Below, one piece after another: positions 38,259 through 46,952 of a stretch of DNA of 55,740 bases (the stretch's first letter is position 1; every line of letters starts with the position of its first letter). The notes under the pieces are model-generated. The model searched no databases and was not told the origin of the DNA. It was given only the letters and a program-made list of their open reading frames with translations. Origin of the DNA: Microcaldota archaeon (GTDB lineage Archaea > Micrarchaeota > Micrarchaeia > Micrarchaeales > CABMGC01); NCBI GenBank assembly GCA_023270055.1, contig JAGDYB010000012.1, positions 1 to 55,740 of the forward strand, given 5' to 3'. The translations under genes and the position numbers were made by a program.

Positions 38259-39290
38259 TCAAGATTTTGGCACATACGGTATGTATGCGCCGCAGAAGTT
38301 CTGTATGCTTGACTGGAAGTTATACGCTGAATTTATTATTGTAAAGTTCAGACCGTAGTATATGCCCTCGAATTTCATCGAAACCACCGGCGCAACGCTG
38401 TTTGAAAGATTCAAGATCAACGTTGCTGCGGGCCCGGTTGTATACTTAGAATGCGATATGGTTGAATATGTAACGTTGTACATGCCATTGCTCATTTTTG
38501 TTACGGTAACATTTACAGTTCTGGGTGTAGCCAAAGATACATTGGCAAATGTGCTTTGACCTGAAGGAGCTACGTTTGTGTATTTCTCGTAAGTAAGATT
38601 GTATATGCTTGCATTGCATGCGGTATCCTTTTCGTAGAGCTGCTTGTAGTTGTTCATCAATACGCCAAGCTTTGTTTCTGAAGCTATCGTCAATGCTTGC
38701 TGCAAAGGCGCTGAAGCGTTTATTGTCGTGGTTGAAGTAGACGTAGTAGATGTTGAAGTAGAAGTAACTATCTTTATGGTGCTGTTCTTGTATGTGCTTT
38801 GTTGAATAAAATCTGGCGCAGGTATTAACGATATTCCGCTGCTCTGAGGCACCTTGTTGAATAGCGGGATCTTTGTAAGCACAACGCTTACGCCGCTGGT
38901 CCCTGTTGACAAGAGCTTTATGTTCAGATCAGCTATGTTGCTGCCTGTTGTACTTACATTAAGCGAAGAGCCTTCCGGAATGTTCAGAACCTTGACTGCG
39001 CTTGTGAGTACCGGAAGTGACGTAAGATAGAATGAAGCGCCGGATTGCGAGAAATTCTTAAGCATAAGGGAATATTCGCCGCTGACCGAAGCTATGGAAA
39101 AGGATATGCTGCCGTTTGCAGGTATGTCAAAAGTCCTGTTGTAGAGCAGTATGACCCTGCTGCTCATTGTAGACCATTCGTAAACAGTAAAAATTATCAA
39201 CGCTATAAATGCCAAAAGCAGTATAATTCTCGGCCAGTTTGGCTTAAAATGCTTTTGCGGAGGGGTTGGTTTTCTTTTTTTAGCATCCAT
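38259..39290 (-). CDS. Single-TM anchored extracytoplasmic protein with S/T-rich linker
   Basis: 343 aa; RIILLLAFIALIIFTVYEW TM, linker TSTSTSTTSTSTTT. Confidence 0.55.
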   Translation of the reverse strand: MDAKKRKPTPPQKHFKPNWPRIILLLAFIALIIFTVYEWSTMSSRVILLYNRTFDIPANGSISFSIASVSGEYSLMLKNFSQSGASFYLTSLPVLTSAVKVLNIPEGSSLNVSTTGSNIADLNIKLLSTGTSGVSVVLTKIPLFNKVPQSSGISLIPAPDFIQQSTYKNSTIKIVTSTSTSTTSTSTTTINASAPLQQALTIASETKLGVLMNNYKQLYEKDTACNASIYNLTYEKYTNVAPSGQSTFANVSLATPRTVNVTVTKMSNGMYNVTYSTISHSKYTTGPAATLILNLSNSVAPVVSMKFEGIYYGLNFTIINSAYNFQSSIQNFCGAYIPYVPKS

Positions 39291-39415
39291 TTTATCATTA
39301 TTTTATTGCTAATAAAATTATAAAAATTGATTGCATCAGCGCTGACGTGCGCGAATTGTTTTTTATGTTGTAATGCGGGCACCAAGGCAAGAGCAGAAAA
39401 GTTAATATCCTTTGC

Positions 39416-40627
39416 ATGCCAAATAAGCTTAGGGCGATTGGTATGGTAGAGGATGTCAAGTCTGCGATTCTTTCTCTTATAAATGAAAAACAGCAGGCTA
39501 CGTACAACGAGCTGCTCAACGAGGCAACATCTACGCTTGGCATAGACGAGGAAACGCTAAAGCAGAACATAGCGCAGTTGGAGCACGCAAATGCAATAGC
39601 TTCAAGAAATACAGGGGGGATATTAACTTATTATGTGCTGCAGGATGAGGCGCAGCTCAGAAAAGTGATAATAGTAGAGGACGACAAGAACATAAACAAA
39701 CTTATGGCGCTTTCAATAGGCAAAGGATTCGAGATAACGCAGGTTTATGATGGAAGGGAAGCAATGAAACTTATCAGGGAGAAAAAGCCGGATCTTGCAA
39801 TACTTGATCTTATGCTCCCTGGCGTAGATGGGCTTGATATATGCCAAACGGTAAAAAGCGATCCTGATCTGCGCAATACGATCGTCATAATTGTGAGCGC
39901 CATGGATGCCACCTCAAACAGATTCAAGGGCATAAAGTATGGTGCTGACTACTACATTAAGAAGCCGTTTGACCCGGAGGAACTGAAATCGCTTGTAACG
40001 ATATTTCTTAAGAAAAAAGGCAAGAGATTCGACCCGCTCATAGACTTGCCAAATGAGGACAAAATATCTAAGGCAGTTGAGAAGGCCGTAGGAAGTGGCA
40101 GCAACTACGAGATAGGCAGGCTGAAGGTTGAAGGTCTTGCCGAATTCTCGAGCAGATTCGGCTCTGGCTCAGGCATAACTATACTCAGGCTTGTTTCGCA
40201 ACTGCTGCAGGACAAGATAAAGGAAACGGGGAACAGCATATTTGTCGGCTTCCTTGACAGCGACGATTTTGTAATTGCTGGCGACAAAAGCACCTCTAAA
40301 AAATTCGTGGAAGAAATAAGGGATGAATTCAACGCCGTGCTGCCGTTCATATACCAAAGCGAGGGTTATAAGCCCATCGAGCTCGGCATAGAGGATATGT
40401 ATGATGCGGAAAAGCCAAGGCTCTCGATATCCTACGCGGCAATAGAGAAGGAATCGCTGATAAAGAAAAGGGAGGAGATACTTAAGAGCAAAGGCAATGG
40501 CAAGGACATAGGAGCTTACACATACGAGGAGCTCAGGCGCATGCTCGGCAGCGACAATTTAGACATAACAATAACAAGAGATCCTACGGGAATAAAGCTC
40601 TCGGTTGGCAAATCGCCAGACGAATAA
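39416..40627 (+). CDS. Response regulator with N-terminal wHTH-like, REC and degenerate GGDEF-like domains
   Basis: REC: KVIIVEDDKNINKLMALS...LAILDLMLPGVDGLDIC...IKKPFDPEEL; C-term RFDPLIDLPNEDKI...SRFGSGSGITILRLVSQLL...VGFLDSDDFVIAG. Confidence 0.75.
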   Translation: MPNKLRAIGMVEDVKSAILSLINEKQQATYNELLNEATSTLGIDEETLKQNIAQLEHANAIASRNTGGILTYYVLQDEAQLRKVIIVEDDKNINKLMALSIGKGFEITQVYDGREAMKLIREKKPDLAILDLMLPGVDGLDICQTVKSDPDLRNTIVIIVSAMDATSNRFKGIKYGADYYIKKPFDPEELKSLVTIFLKKKGKRFDPLIDLPNEDKISKAVEKAVGSGSNYEIGRLKVEGLAEFSSRFGSGSGITILRLVSQLLQDKIKETGNSIFVGFLDSDDFVIAGDKSTSKKFVEEIRDEFNAVLPFIYQSEGYKPIELGIEDMYDAEKPRLSISYAAIEKESLIKKREEILKSKGNGKDIGAYTYEELRRMLGSDNLDITITRDPTGIKLSVGKSPDE

Positions 40628-40633
40628 GTATGA

Positions 40634-40981
40634 TTATTTTCTGTGTGCCTTTGCACCCTTCTTTGAAGGTACCTTCTTGACGGTGCGAGCGCTTGCCTTA
40701 CGCGTTTTGCGGCCGCTCTTCTGAGTAGCAGAAGATTTCCTGCTTGTGGCTGCTCTGCTTTTTGTTTTTGGTGCTGCCTGCCTGCTGACAGGCTGTCCTT
40801 CGCTTATCGATTCGGCATTGTTCAAAAGGTCGCTCGCATGCTTTTCTTCAGATGGCAGTGTTTCGCTTGTGCTGTAAAGCAGTGCCTGATCTTCTATATT
40901 GCCACGCTTGAGTATTTCCATAAGCTCTTGTGTCTTCTTGAACCTTTCCAACTTGTCGTTTTTTGATTCTTTTTTTGCCAA
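40634..40981 (-). CDS. Small protein with Lys/Ser/Ala/Arg-rich histone H1-like tail
   Basis: C-term KTKSRAATSRKSSATQKSGRKTRKASARTVKKVPSKKGAKAHRK. Confidence 0.55.
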   Translation of the reverse strand: MAKKESKNDKLERFKKTQELMEILKRGNIEDQALLYSTSETLPSEEKHASDLLNNAESISEGQPVSRQAAPKTKSRAATSRKSSATQKSGRKTRKASARTVKKVPSKKGAKAHRK

Positions 40982-41045
40982 ACAAGCACCGGCTTAATAT
41001 ATTGAATAGCATAGATTTAAATAATTAGCGGAAGAAAGGCAGCGG

Positions 41046-42146
41046 TCATTGATGTATAAACTTTGAAACCAATTCTTCTTCTGCAATCAGCCTTTTGTCC
41101 TTGACCATTTCTTGATATTTCCACTGCAAGTCAAATATCCTGTTTGCATCATCAAGGCTTATTCCGCTGCCAACGCCCCTGCACAACAACTCTATATCAC
41201 TTGCAAGCTTTTCGGAAGTGTTTGGTCCTTTTGGCTCGCCACTGAGGAGCACGCCACCGCTTTGATCAATAACCTTCCAGCTTCCCCTCTTATCGGTAAC
41301 GAACTCTGTCTCAGAATCTACGAAGTTGAGTACTAGGCTTTTTCCTGAATCGAACCTGAAAATCATACTCTTTTCCGCAAGATTCTTTGGAAGCCCCTTT
41401 GCTATTTTGACATCTACCTTTACGTTCTCCGCAAAGTATTTGCCATTTATTGTCAGCATTGCGTGTATGCCGGTGGGATTTGCGGCGTCGTACTTCTGGT
41501 TCACAACAAACAGTTCAACATCGTTAAGCTTCATGTCTGACGCCATGCTGCCTTTGTAGTAAAGCTCGAATGGATGCACCCAGTCCATGAAAAGGCTGCC
41601 GTTCGACATTGAGAATAGCCACTTGCTGCGCCTAGCATCCTCCTCGTTCTCCGCTTCAAAAAATTTTGCTGAAGTGTATGTTATCTTTCCGTATTCTGAT
41701 GTAAATCTATCGAGCAGGCTAGGCAGTTCTATCGCCAGGATCTTGCTTAAATAGTGAAGGTGCAAGTACAGCTTGCCTTCAAGCTTGTTTTTACGTGCAT
41801 AATCGACCACGGAATCGAACTCGGCTTTGTTTACGCCGAATGTTTTTTCCACAACCGCTATTTTGCCTTTGGACAGCGCCTGTAGCGCCTGCTCTGCATG
41901 AAACTCGTTTGGATCGGAGATGTAAACTACATCAACATCTTCGAAGAAGTTTTCATCCATAGGAGAATGAGATGCAACGACAAAATAGTTTTCCCTTGAG
42001 ATGCCAAGCTTTTCCAGAAGTTCAGCCTTGCTTTCGTAGGGACTAGCGGCTGCGGCCTTGACAACCGCTATGTTTCCATTCTTTGACAATCCAGGGTAAA
42101 GCCTTTTGAACCAGTGGCCCAAGCCTATAGCAGCAAGCTTATACAT
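41046..42146 (-). CDS. Gfo/Idh/MocA-like oxidoreductase
   Basis: MYKLAAIGLGHWFKRLYPGL start; DVVYISDPNEFHAEQALQALSKGKIAVVEKTFG. Confidence 0.7.
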   Translation of the reverse strand: MYKLAAIGLGHWFKRLYPGLSKNGNIAVVKAAAASPYESKAELLEKLGISRENYFVVASHSPMDENFFEDVDVVYISDPNEFHAEQALQALSKGKIAVVEKTFGVNKAEFDSVVDYARKNKLEGKLYLHLHYLSKILAIELPSLLDRFTSEYGKITYTSAKFFEAENEEDARRSKWLFSMSNGSLFMDWVHPFELYYKGSMASDMKLNDVELFVVNQKYDAANPTGIHAMLTINGKYFAENVKVDVKIAKGLPKNLAEKSMIFRFDSGKSLVLNFVDSETEFVTDKRGSWKVIDQSGGVLLSGEPKGPNTSEKLASDIELLCRGVGSGISLDDANRIFDLQWKYQEMVKDKRLIAEEELVSKFIHQ

Positions 42147-42150
42147 GCGG

Positions 42151-43068
42151 TCAAGCCTTTTTAACCTCGTGCCCGCCAAATTCCTGACGTAGCGCCGCCA
42201 GCAGACGCCTGCCAAACCTGTATTCAGATCTCGACGAAAATCTTTCATACAACGAGTGTGTTATTGCCGTGAACGGCACGCCATACTCTATGGCAGACTG
42301 GATTGCCCACCTTCCTTCTCCGGTATCCGCAACAAACGGGGCTATCGAAGACAACTTTGAATCCTTCTTGAGGGCACGCTCGGCAAGCTCGATCAAATAG
42401 CCGCGTATCACCGAACCATTGTTCCACACGTGGCACAGCCCCCTCATGTCTATGTCTTTGTAGGGCCCCTCCTTTACGAGCTCAAGCCCCTCGGCAATTG
42501 ATTCCATCATGCCGTATTCTATGGCATTATGCACCATCTTGACAAAATGCCCCGAACCTGCAGGGCCTATATACGCGTATCCCTCGGGCACGCTTAGATC
42601 CTTGAATAGGCTCTCGGTATATTCGAAGGTATCCCTCTCCCCGCCTACCATTATAGACATGCCATTCAGCGCGCCGCTTGGGCCGCCACTGCAGCCCGCA
42701 TCTAAGTATTTTATGCCTTTTTCTGCGGCAAGATCGTGTAGTTCCCTTGAATCCTTGTAAAACGAGTTTGATCCGTCTATTATTATGTCATCCTTGTCAA
42801 GGATGCCGACCAGCTTTGAAACATATTCCTTGGTAACTTCGCCAGCGGGAAGCATTACCCACACCATACGTGGCTGTTGCAGCTTACTTTTGAAATCTGA
42901 AAGCGAATCAACTGCCACGGCTCCACGCTTGACAACCTCGTCGACAGGCGGCTTTGACCTATTGTATGCAAGCACCGTATAACCTTTGCCGATAAGGTTA
43001 AGTGCTATATTCTTCCCCATTTTTCCTAGTCCAACTATTCCCAAAGTTTTCTCCATTTTTCTCCCCAA
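42151..43068 (-). CDS. gnd: 6-phosphogluconate dehydrogenase (decarboxylating, short type)
   Basis: GIVGLGKMGKNIALNLIGKGYTVLAYNRS, DGSNSFYKDS, DAGCSGGPSGALNGMSIMVGG, GHFVKMVHNAIEYGMM, FVADTGEGRW. Confidence 0.9.
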   Translation of the reverse strand: MGRKMEKTLGIVGLGKMGKNIALNLIGKGYTVLAYNRSKPPVDEVVKRGAVAVDSLSDFKSKLQQPRMVWVMLPAGEVTKEYVSKLVGILDKDDIIIDGSNSFYKDSRELHDLAAEKGIKYLDAGCSGGPSGALNGMSIMVGGERDTFEYTESLFKDLSVPEGYAYIGPAGSGHFVKMVHNAIEYGMMESIAEGLELVKEGPYKDIDMRGLCHVWNNGSVIRGYLIELAERALKKDSKLSSIAPFVADTGEGRWAIQSAIEYGVPFTAITHSLYERFSSRSEYRFGRRLLAALRQEFGGHEVKKA

Positions 43069-43153
43069 ATTAGAATCAGAAATAATATGCTATAAAAAGT
43101 AATATAAAATGTGATTTTCAAAAATTAACTGTGGGGTATATTGAGGGTATTTA

Positions 43154-44038
43154 ATGGGATGGGATGCAGTCATAGGGAGTGCTGGTTCCGAGGATATCGC
43201 AAAGGGTATAGCGAACAGTTTGGGTATCGACTATGCAAGCATGGAAATTATAAAATTTAAAGACGGTGAATTCAAGGTCAGGCTTGGCCATGGATTTGAA
43301 GGCAAAAACTTGATCTTCGTGCACAGGCTGTTTCCCGATCCATCGCAGAAAATGCTCGAACTCATTATATCGTGCAGAGCCATGAAAAATGAAAACGCGC
43401 ATGTTCATGCCGTATTGCCGTACATGAGCTACGCCAGGCAGGACAAGGAGTTTGTAAATGGCGAGGTAGTCACATTGCGCGTGCTTGCACAAGTGCTCAG
43501 GGAAGCGGGTGTTGATGAAATAACGACGGTAGATATACACAGCGCTGAGGGGCTTAAACTTTTTGACATGAAGGTTAACAATCGTTCGGCCATGCCTGTG
43601 CTTGCGCAATATGCAAAATCGCTGAAGCTCGACAATGTGCTTGTGGCATCACCTGATTATGGAGGGATAGAACGCTCTCGGGAGTTTGCAAGAGAGATCG
43701 GCGCCGAAGCTGTGGCGTTTGAAAAATTCAGGGACAGGAACACAGGAGAAATAAGCATGAATGACATTGATATCGATGCAAGTGGCAAAAATGTTTTCGT
43801 GATAGATGATATGATAGCAACAGGGGGTAGCATAGCAAAAGTCTCAACGCTGCTAAAAAAGCATGGTGCAAAGAAGGTGATTGCGATTGCCACGCACGGC
43901 CTTCTTGTTGACAATGCAGAAGAGAGAATTCTCGGCGCTGGCGCTGATGAAATAATAACTACTAACACCATATTGAACCCGCATAGCAAAGTTGATATTG
44001 CACCACTGCTATACGAATCCCTCAAAAAAGAGGCATAA
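43154..44038 (+). CDS. prs: Ribose-phosphate pyrophosphokinase
   Basis: YMSYARQDKEFVNGEVV, VIDDMIATGGSIAKV. Confidence 0.92.
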   Translation: MGWDAVIGSAGSEDIAKGIANSLGIDYASMEIIKFKDGEFKVRLGHGFEGKNLIFVHRLFPDPSQKMLELIISCRAMKNENAHVHAVLPYMSYARQDKEFVNGEVVTLRVLAQVLREAGVDEITTVDIHSAEGLKLFDMKVNNRSAMPVLAQYAKSLKLDNVLVASPDYGGIERSREFAREIGAEAVAFEKFRDRNTGEISMNDIDIDASGKNVFVIDDMIATGGSIAKVSTLLKKHGAKKVIAIATHGLLVDNAEERILGAGADEIITTNTILNPHSKVDIAPLLYESLKKEA

Positions 44039-44041
44039 GCA

Positions 44042-44452
44042 TCAAACTATTCTTGAGACGCGCGCAAATCTGTGGCCCTTAGCCTTTAGTTCTATCTCGT
44101 AGAACCAGCCAAATGCCAACTTGCTTACTTTATATTCCTTGGAAAGGGAATCGTATAGCGCGTTAATGCCAGAGCGAGCGAAATTCTCTGAAGAAAGTTC
44201 CGCAAACATATGCGCAAATGGATTCAGGATTATGGTGTCTACGCCGACGTTGCCTGCAATCTTCCTTATCTCCCTTGCGCCTTCTTCCACGCTCGCTTCA
44301 AGGCCGCGCGATTCGTCTGACTTCTCGAAGCTCAGGAAAACAAGAAGGGCGGTGGCCGTTTCCACGCTCGATGCTTCCTCGCTTACTGTTGATCGACCTT
44401 TCTCTTGCGGCTTTGCCTTGAAATAGTCAACATGCCATGCCATGAATCGCAT
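44042..44452 (-). CDS. Free-standing archaeal ThrRS editing-domain-like protein
   Basis: 136 aa; MRFMAWHVDYFKAKPQ...LVFLSFEKSDE...NPFAHMFAELS...FGWFYEIELKAKGHRFARVSRIV; no catalytic ThrRS attached. Confidence 0.7.
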   Translation of the reverse strand: MRFMAWHVDYFKAKPQEKGRSTVSEEASSVETATALLVFLSFEKSDESRGLEASVEEGAREIRKIAGNVGVDTIILNPFAHMFAELSSENFARSGINALYDSLSKEYKVSKLAFGWFYEIELKAKGHRFARVSRIV

Positions 44453-44456
44453 GCTT

Positions 44457-45194
44457 TCATCTCATGAGCTTTACGAAGCGGAAGTGCACGTCTCCTTCAG
44501 AAACCATTTTGGCGCGATCCATGTCAAGCATCATTTCGCGGTATTGCTCGCTTTTTGTTGCAACAAACACAAGATCGCGTATGCCTAGATTCTTCGTAGC
44601 AATCTCCAAATCTGGCTTTGCCTCGTCCAGCGTTAATGAATGCACAAAATATGTGCCGTTCATTTCGCCTTTTATCTCGCTTGTCAGCTCGTCATACCTG
44701 TATTCATTGGGCCTTGTGTAGGCAAGCATGTGCTCGCCCTTGCTTTCTGGCACCGGATTCCTGTTAAGATCATAAAGTTCTGACGTAATCTTTATCTCGC
44801 CTGCCATGCTGTGCAGAAGCTCAACCTGCAACTTCTCGTTCAGCTGCTCAAGCTCGGCCCTGCTGCTGAATTTCTTGTCGGCAAACTGGCTTACAAGCGA
44901 ATTGTATACGCTGTCGCTTACAGTGATCTTGCCGGAAAGCACCGAATTCACGACATTCATAGCGCCGCAATCAGTGTGCGCAACAAGCCTTATTTCGCTT
45001 ACGTTGTTGTCGTTTATTAGGCGCCTTATGGTGCTCTTTAGCCCGTTCACGTTTGCGCCAGCGTTTCTCAGTATTACCGTATCGTTATCCACGTATGTAT
45101 CAAGGTAGGAATTTAGTCTCCTGTCCATGCAGCTTATTACAAGCTTCATCTGCTCACCATGCTTTGATTTTTCAAGACTCAAATATATGTGCAA
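44457..45194 (-). CDS. Beta-carbonic anhydrase-like protein
   Basis: Zinc-ligand motifs LVISCMDRRLNSY and LVAHTDCGAM; start probably MKLVISC. Confidence 0.55.
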   Translation of the reverse strand: MHIYLSLEKSKHGEQMKLVISCMDRRLNSYLDTYVDNDTVILRNAGANVNGLKSTIRRLINDNNVSEIRLVAHTDCGAMNVVNSVLSGKITVSDSVYNSLVSQFADKKFSSRAELEQLNEKLQVELLHSMAGEIKITSELYDLNRNPVPESKGEHMLAYTRPNEYRYDELTSEIKGEMNGTYFVHSLTLDEAKPDLEIATKNLGIRDLVFVATKSEQYREMMLDMDRAKMVSEGDVHFRFVKLMR

Positions 45195-45226
45195 ATAAAC
45201 TTAAAATAATTGTTTAGGACTTCGAA

Positions 45227-46507
45227 TCACGGCTCTACCCTGTTTATGACCCTTGGAAACGGTATTGCGTCGCGTATGTGATCAAGGTTTAACAGCCATT
45301 TTATGACGCGCTCCATGCCCATGCCAAAGCCGGCATGAGGCACACTGCCGTATCTTCTAAGGTCAATGTACCATTTGTAGTTCTCAGTGTTAAGGCCAAA
45401 CATTTTCATCTTTTCTAGAAGCTCATCAAGCTTCCATATCCTTTCGCTGCCGCCTATTATCTCGCCGTGGCCGTGCGGAGCAAGCATGTCAGCGCACTTG
45501 ACCGTCCTAGGATCCTTTGGATCGTCGGGCATGTAAAAAGCTTTTATCTCCCTCGGCCAATGATGCACGAATATCGGTTTTTTCTGATCCTCCGTAAGCA
45601 GGCGCTCTTCTTCAACCCCGAAATCGTCGCCCCATTTGAGTTTCGAGCCTTTCTCGTTCAGTATCTCTATCGCCTTCTCGTAGGTTATTCTGGGAAATGG
45701 CGGCCTTATATCAAGCAGTGTTGACGGTTCTATGTTGAAAAACTTAATCAAATCTTCGTGCTCCTTGGCAAGCTTTCTCGCAATGCTGCTCACCAGCTTT
45801 TCCTGAAATTTCATGTTGTCATCAAGATCAAAATATGCCGCTTCCGGCTCGAGGTGCCAGTATTCGGCGAGATGCTTCACCGTCCTAGATTTTTCCGCCC
45901 TGTAGGACGGCGCAAAAGAGTATACCTTTTCCAGCGAGTATACCATCGCTTCTGCATACAGCTGCGAAGATTCAGTCAAATACGCTTTTTCTCCGAAATA
46001 ATCAACCGCAAACAGGCTGGAGCCTGTCTCACCACCGGCTTTTGTTATCAAAGGTGGGGATATCTCGAAAAAGCCGTTTTTGTCCATGAATTCTCTAGCA
46101 TACCTGAATATGTACGCCCTTGCCATCATTATCTTCGTCATCTTCTGGCTCCTCAGCCAGAGATGCCTATAATCGAGAAGAAGCTCGGGGCTCTGGTATT
46201 CGGTTATCGGGAAAGGCTCCGACGCATGCACGAGTTTGAAGTTTTCCGCTTCAAGTTCAAATCCTGTAGGCGCTCGCTCGTCTTTTTTTACCATACCCTC
46301 AACTTCAATGCTTGATTCTATTGATGCGTCGTTTGCGGCCTTCCACGCCTGTTCGCTCACCTTGTCTTTTTTAATGGCCACCTGCATCGTTCCGGATCTG
46401 TCCCTTATGATTATGAATATTATGCCGCCGCTGCCCCTTTTCCTGTATACCCATCCCGCAAGTTCGTGCCGTTCGCCAACCTTGGCTTCGGCATCCTTGA
46501 CATACAT
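45227..46507 (-). CDS. asnS: Asparaginyl-tRNA synthetase (class IIb)
   Basis: AYLTESSQLYAEAMVYSLEKVYSFAPSYRAEKSRTVKHLAEYWHLEPEAAY, GHGEIIGGSER, GFGMGMERVI. Confidence 0.8.
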   Translation of the reverse strand: MYVKDAEAKVGERHELAGWVYRKRGSGGIIFIIIRDRSGTMQVAIKKDKVSEQAWKAANDASIESSIEVEGMVKKDERAPTGFELEAENFKLVHASEPFPITEYQSPELLLDYRHLWLRSQKMTKIMMARAYIFRYAREFMDKNGFFEISPPLITKAGGETGSSLFAVDYFGEKAYLTESSQLYAEAMVYSLEKVYSFAPSYRAEKSRTVKHLAEYWHLEPEAAYFDLDDNMKFQEKLVSSIARKLAKEHEDLIKFFNIEPSTLLDIRPPFPRITYEKAIEILNEKGSKLKWGDDFGVEEERLLTEDQKKPIFVHHWPREIKAFYMPDDPKDPRTVKCADMLAPHGHGEIIGGSERIWKLDELLEKMKMFGLNTENYKWYIDLRRYGSVPHAGFGMGMERVIKWLLNLDHIRDAIPFPRVINRVEP

Positions 46508-46555
46508 AGAAACACCAATAATAAATAGGGATTAACAAATAAAAATGTGCCAGGC

Positions 46556-46581
46556 TTGCGAATGGTGCAAGAAATTCGCAA
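46556..46581. promoter_or_regulatory. Inverted repeat in the asnS/gatC divergent intergenic region
   Basis: TTGCGAAT-N10-ATTCGCAA perfect 8-bp arms. Confidence 0.4.
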
Positions 46582-46682
46582 TCAGACAGCTTTTGTACAA
46601 AGTCTATATAAAAGTTTAACACTTCTATTCTATTACTGGCTTGATAGCATTTGAATACTCGCAATAGATAGGTGGTGCTGAA

Positions 46683-46952
46683 TTGGAATATATAGACTTT
46701 GACAGATTGCTCAAGATATGCAGGCTTGAGCTTGAGCCTGATGAGAAGGAGAAGATGCAAAAGGGCATCGTTGAGGTGATTGCCTACTTTGACACACTCA
46801 ACTCTTTCAATGCCGAAGTTGAAGGTAGGGCTAGAAAGGAGGAAAAGCCTGGCGTGCTGCGCGAAGATGTGGTAAAGGAATTTGACGATGTTGACGGTCT
46901 GCTGAAGAACACGAAAACCTACAGATTTTATGTTGTTGGTCCGAAAATATGA
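46683..46952 (+). CDS. gatC: Asp-tRNA(Asn)/Glu-tRNA(Gln) amidotransferase subunit C
   Basis: 89 aa GatC-like (LLKICRLELEPDEKEKMQ...VIAYFDTL), immediately before gatA; TTG start. Confidence 0.85.
   Translation: MEYIDFDRLLKICRLELEPDEKEKMQKGIVEVIAYFDTLNSFNAEVEGRARKEEKPGVLREDVVKEFDDVDGLLKNTKTYRFYVVGPKI

Noticed and set aside
45758-46315. 185-aa plus-strand ORF within asnS
   Set aside because: Arg/Phe-rich antisense shadow of AsnRS.
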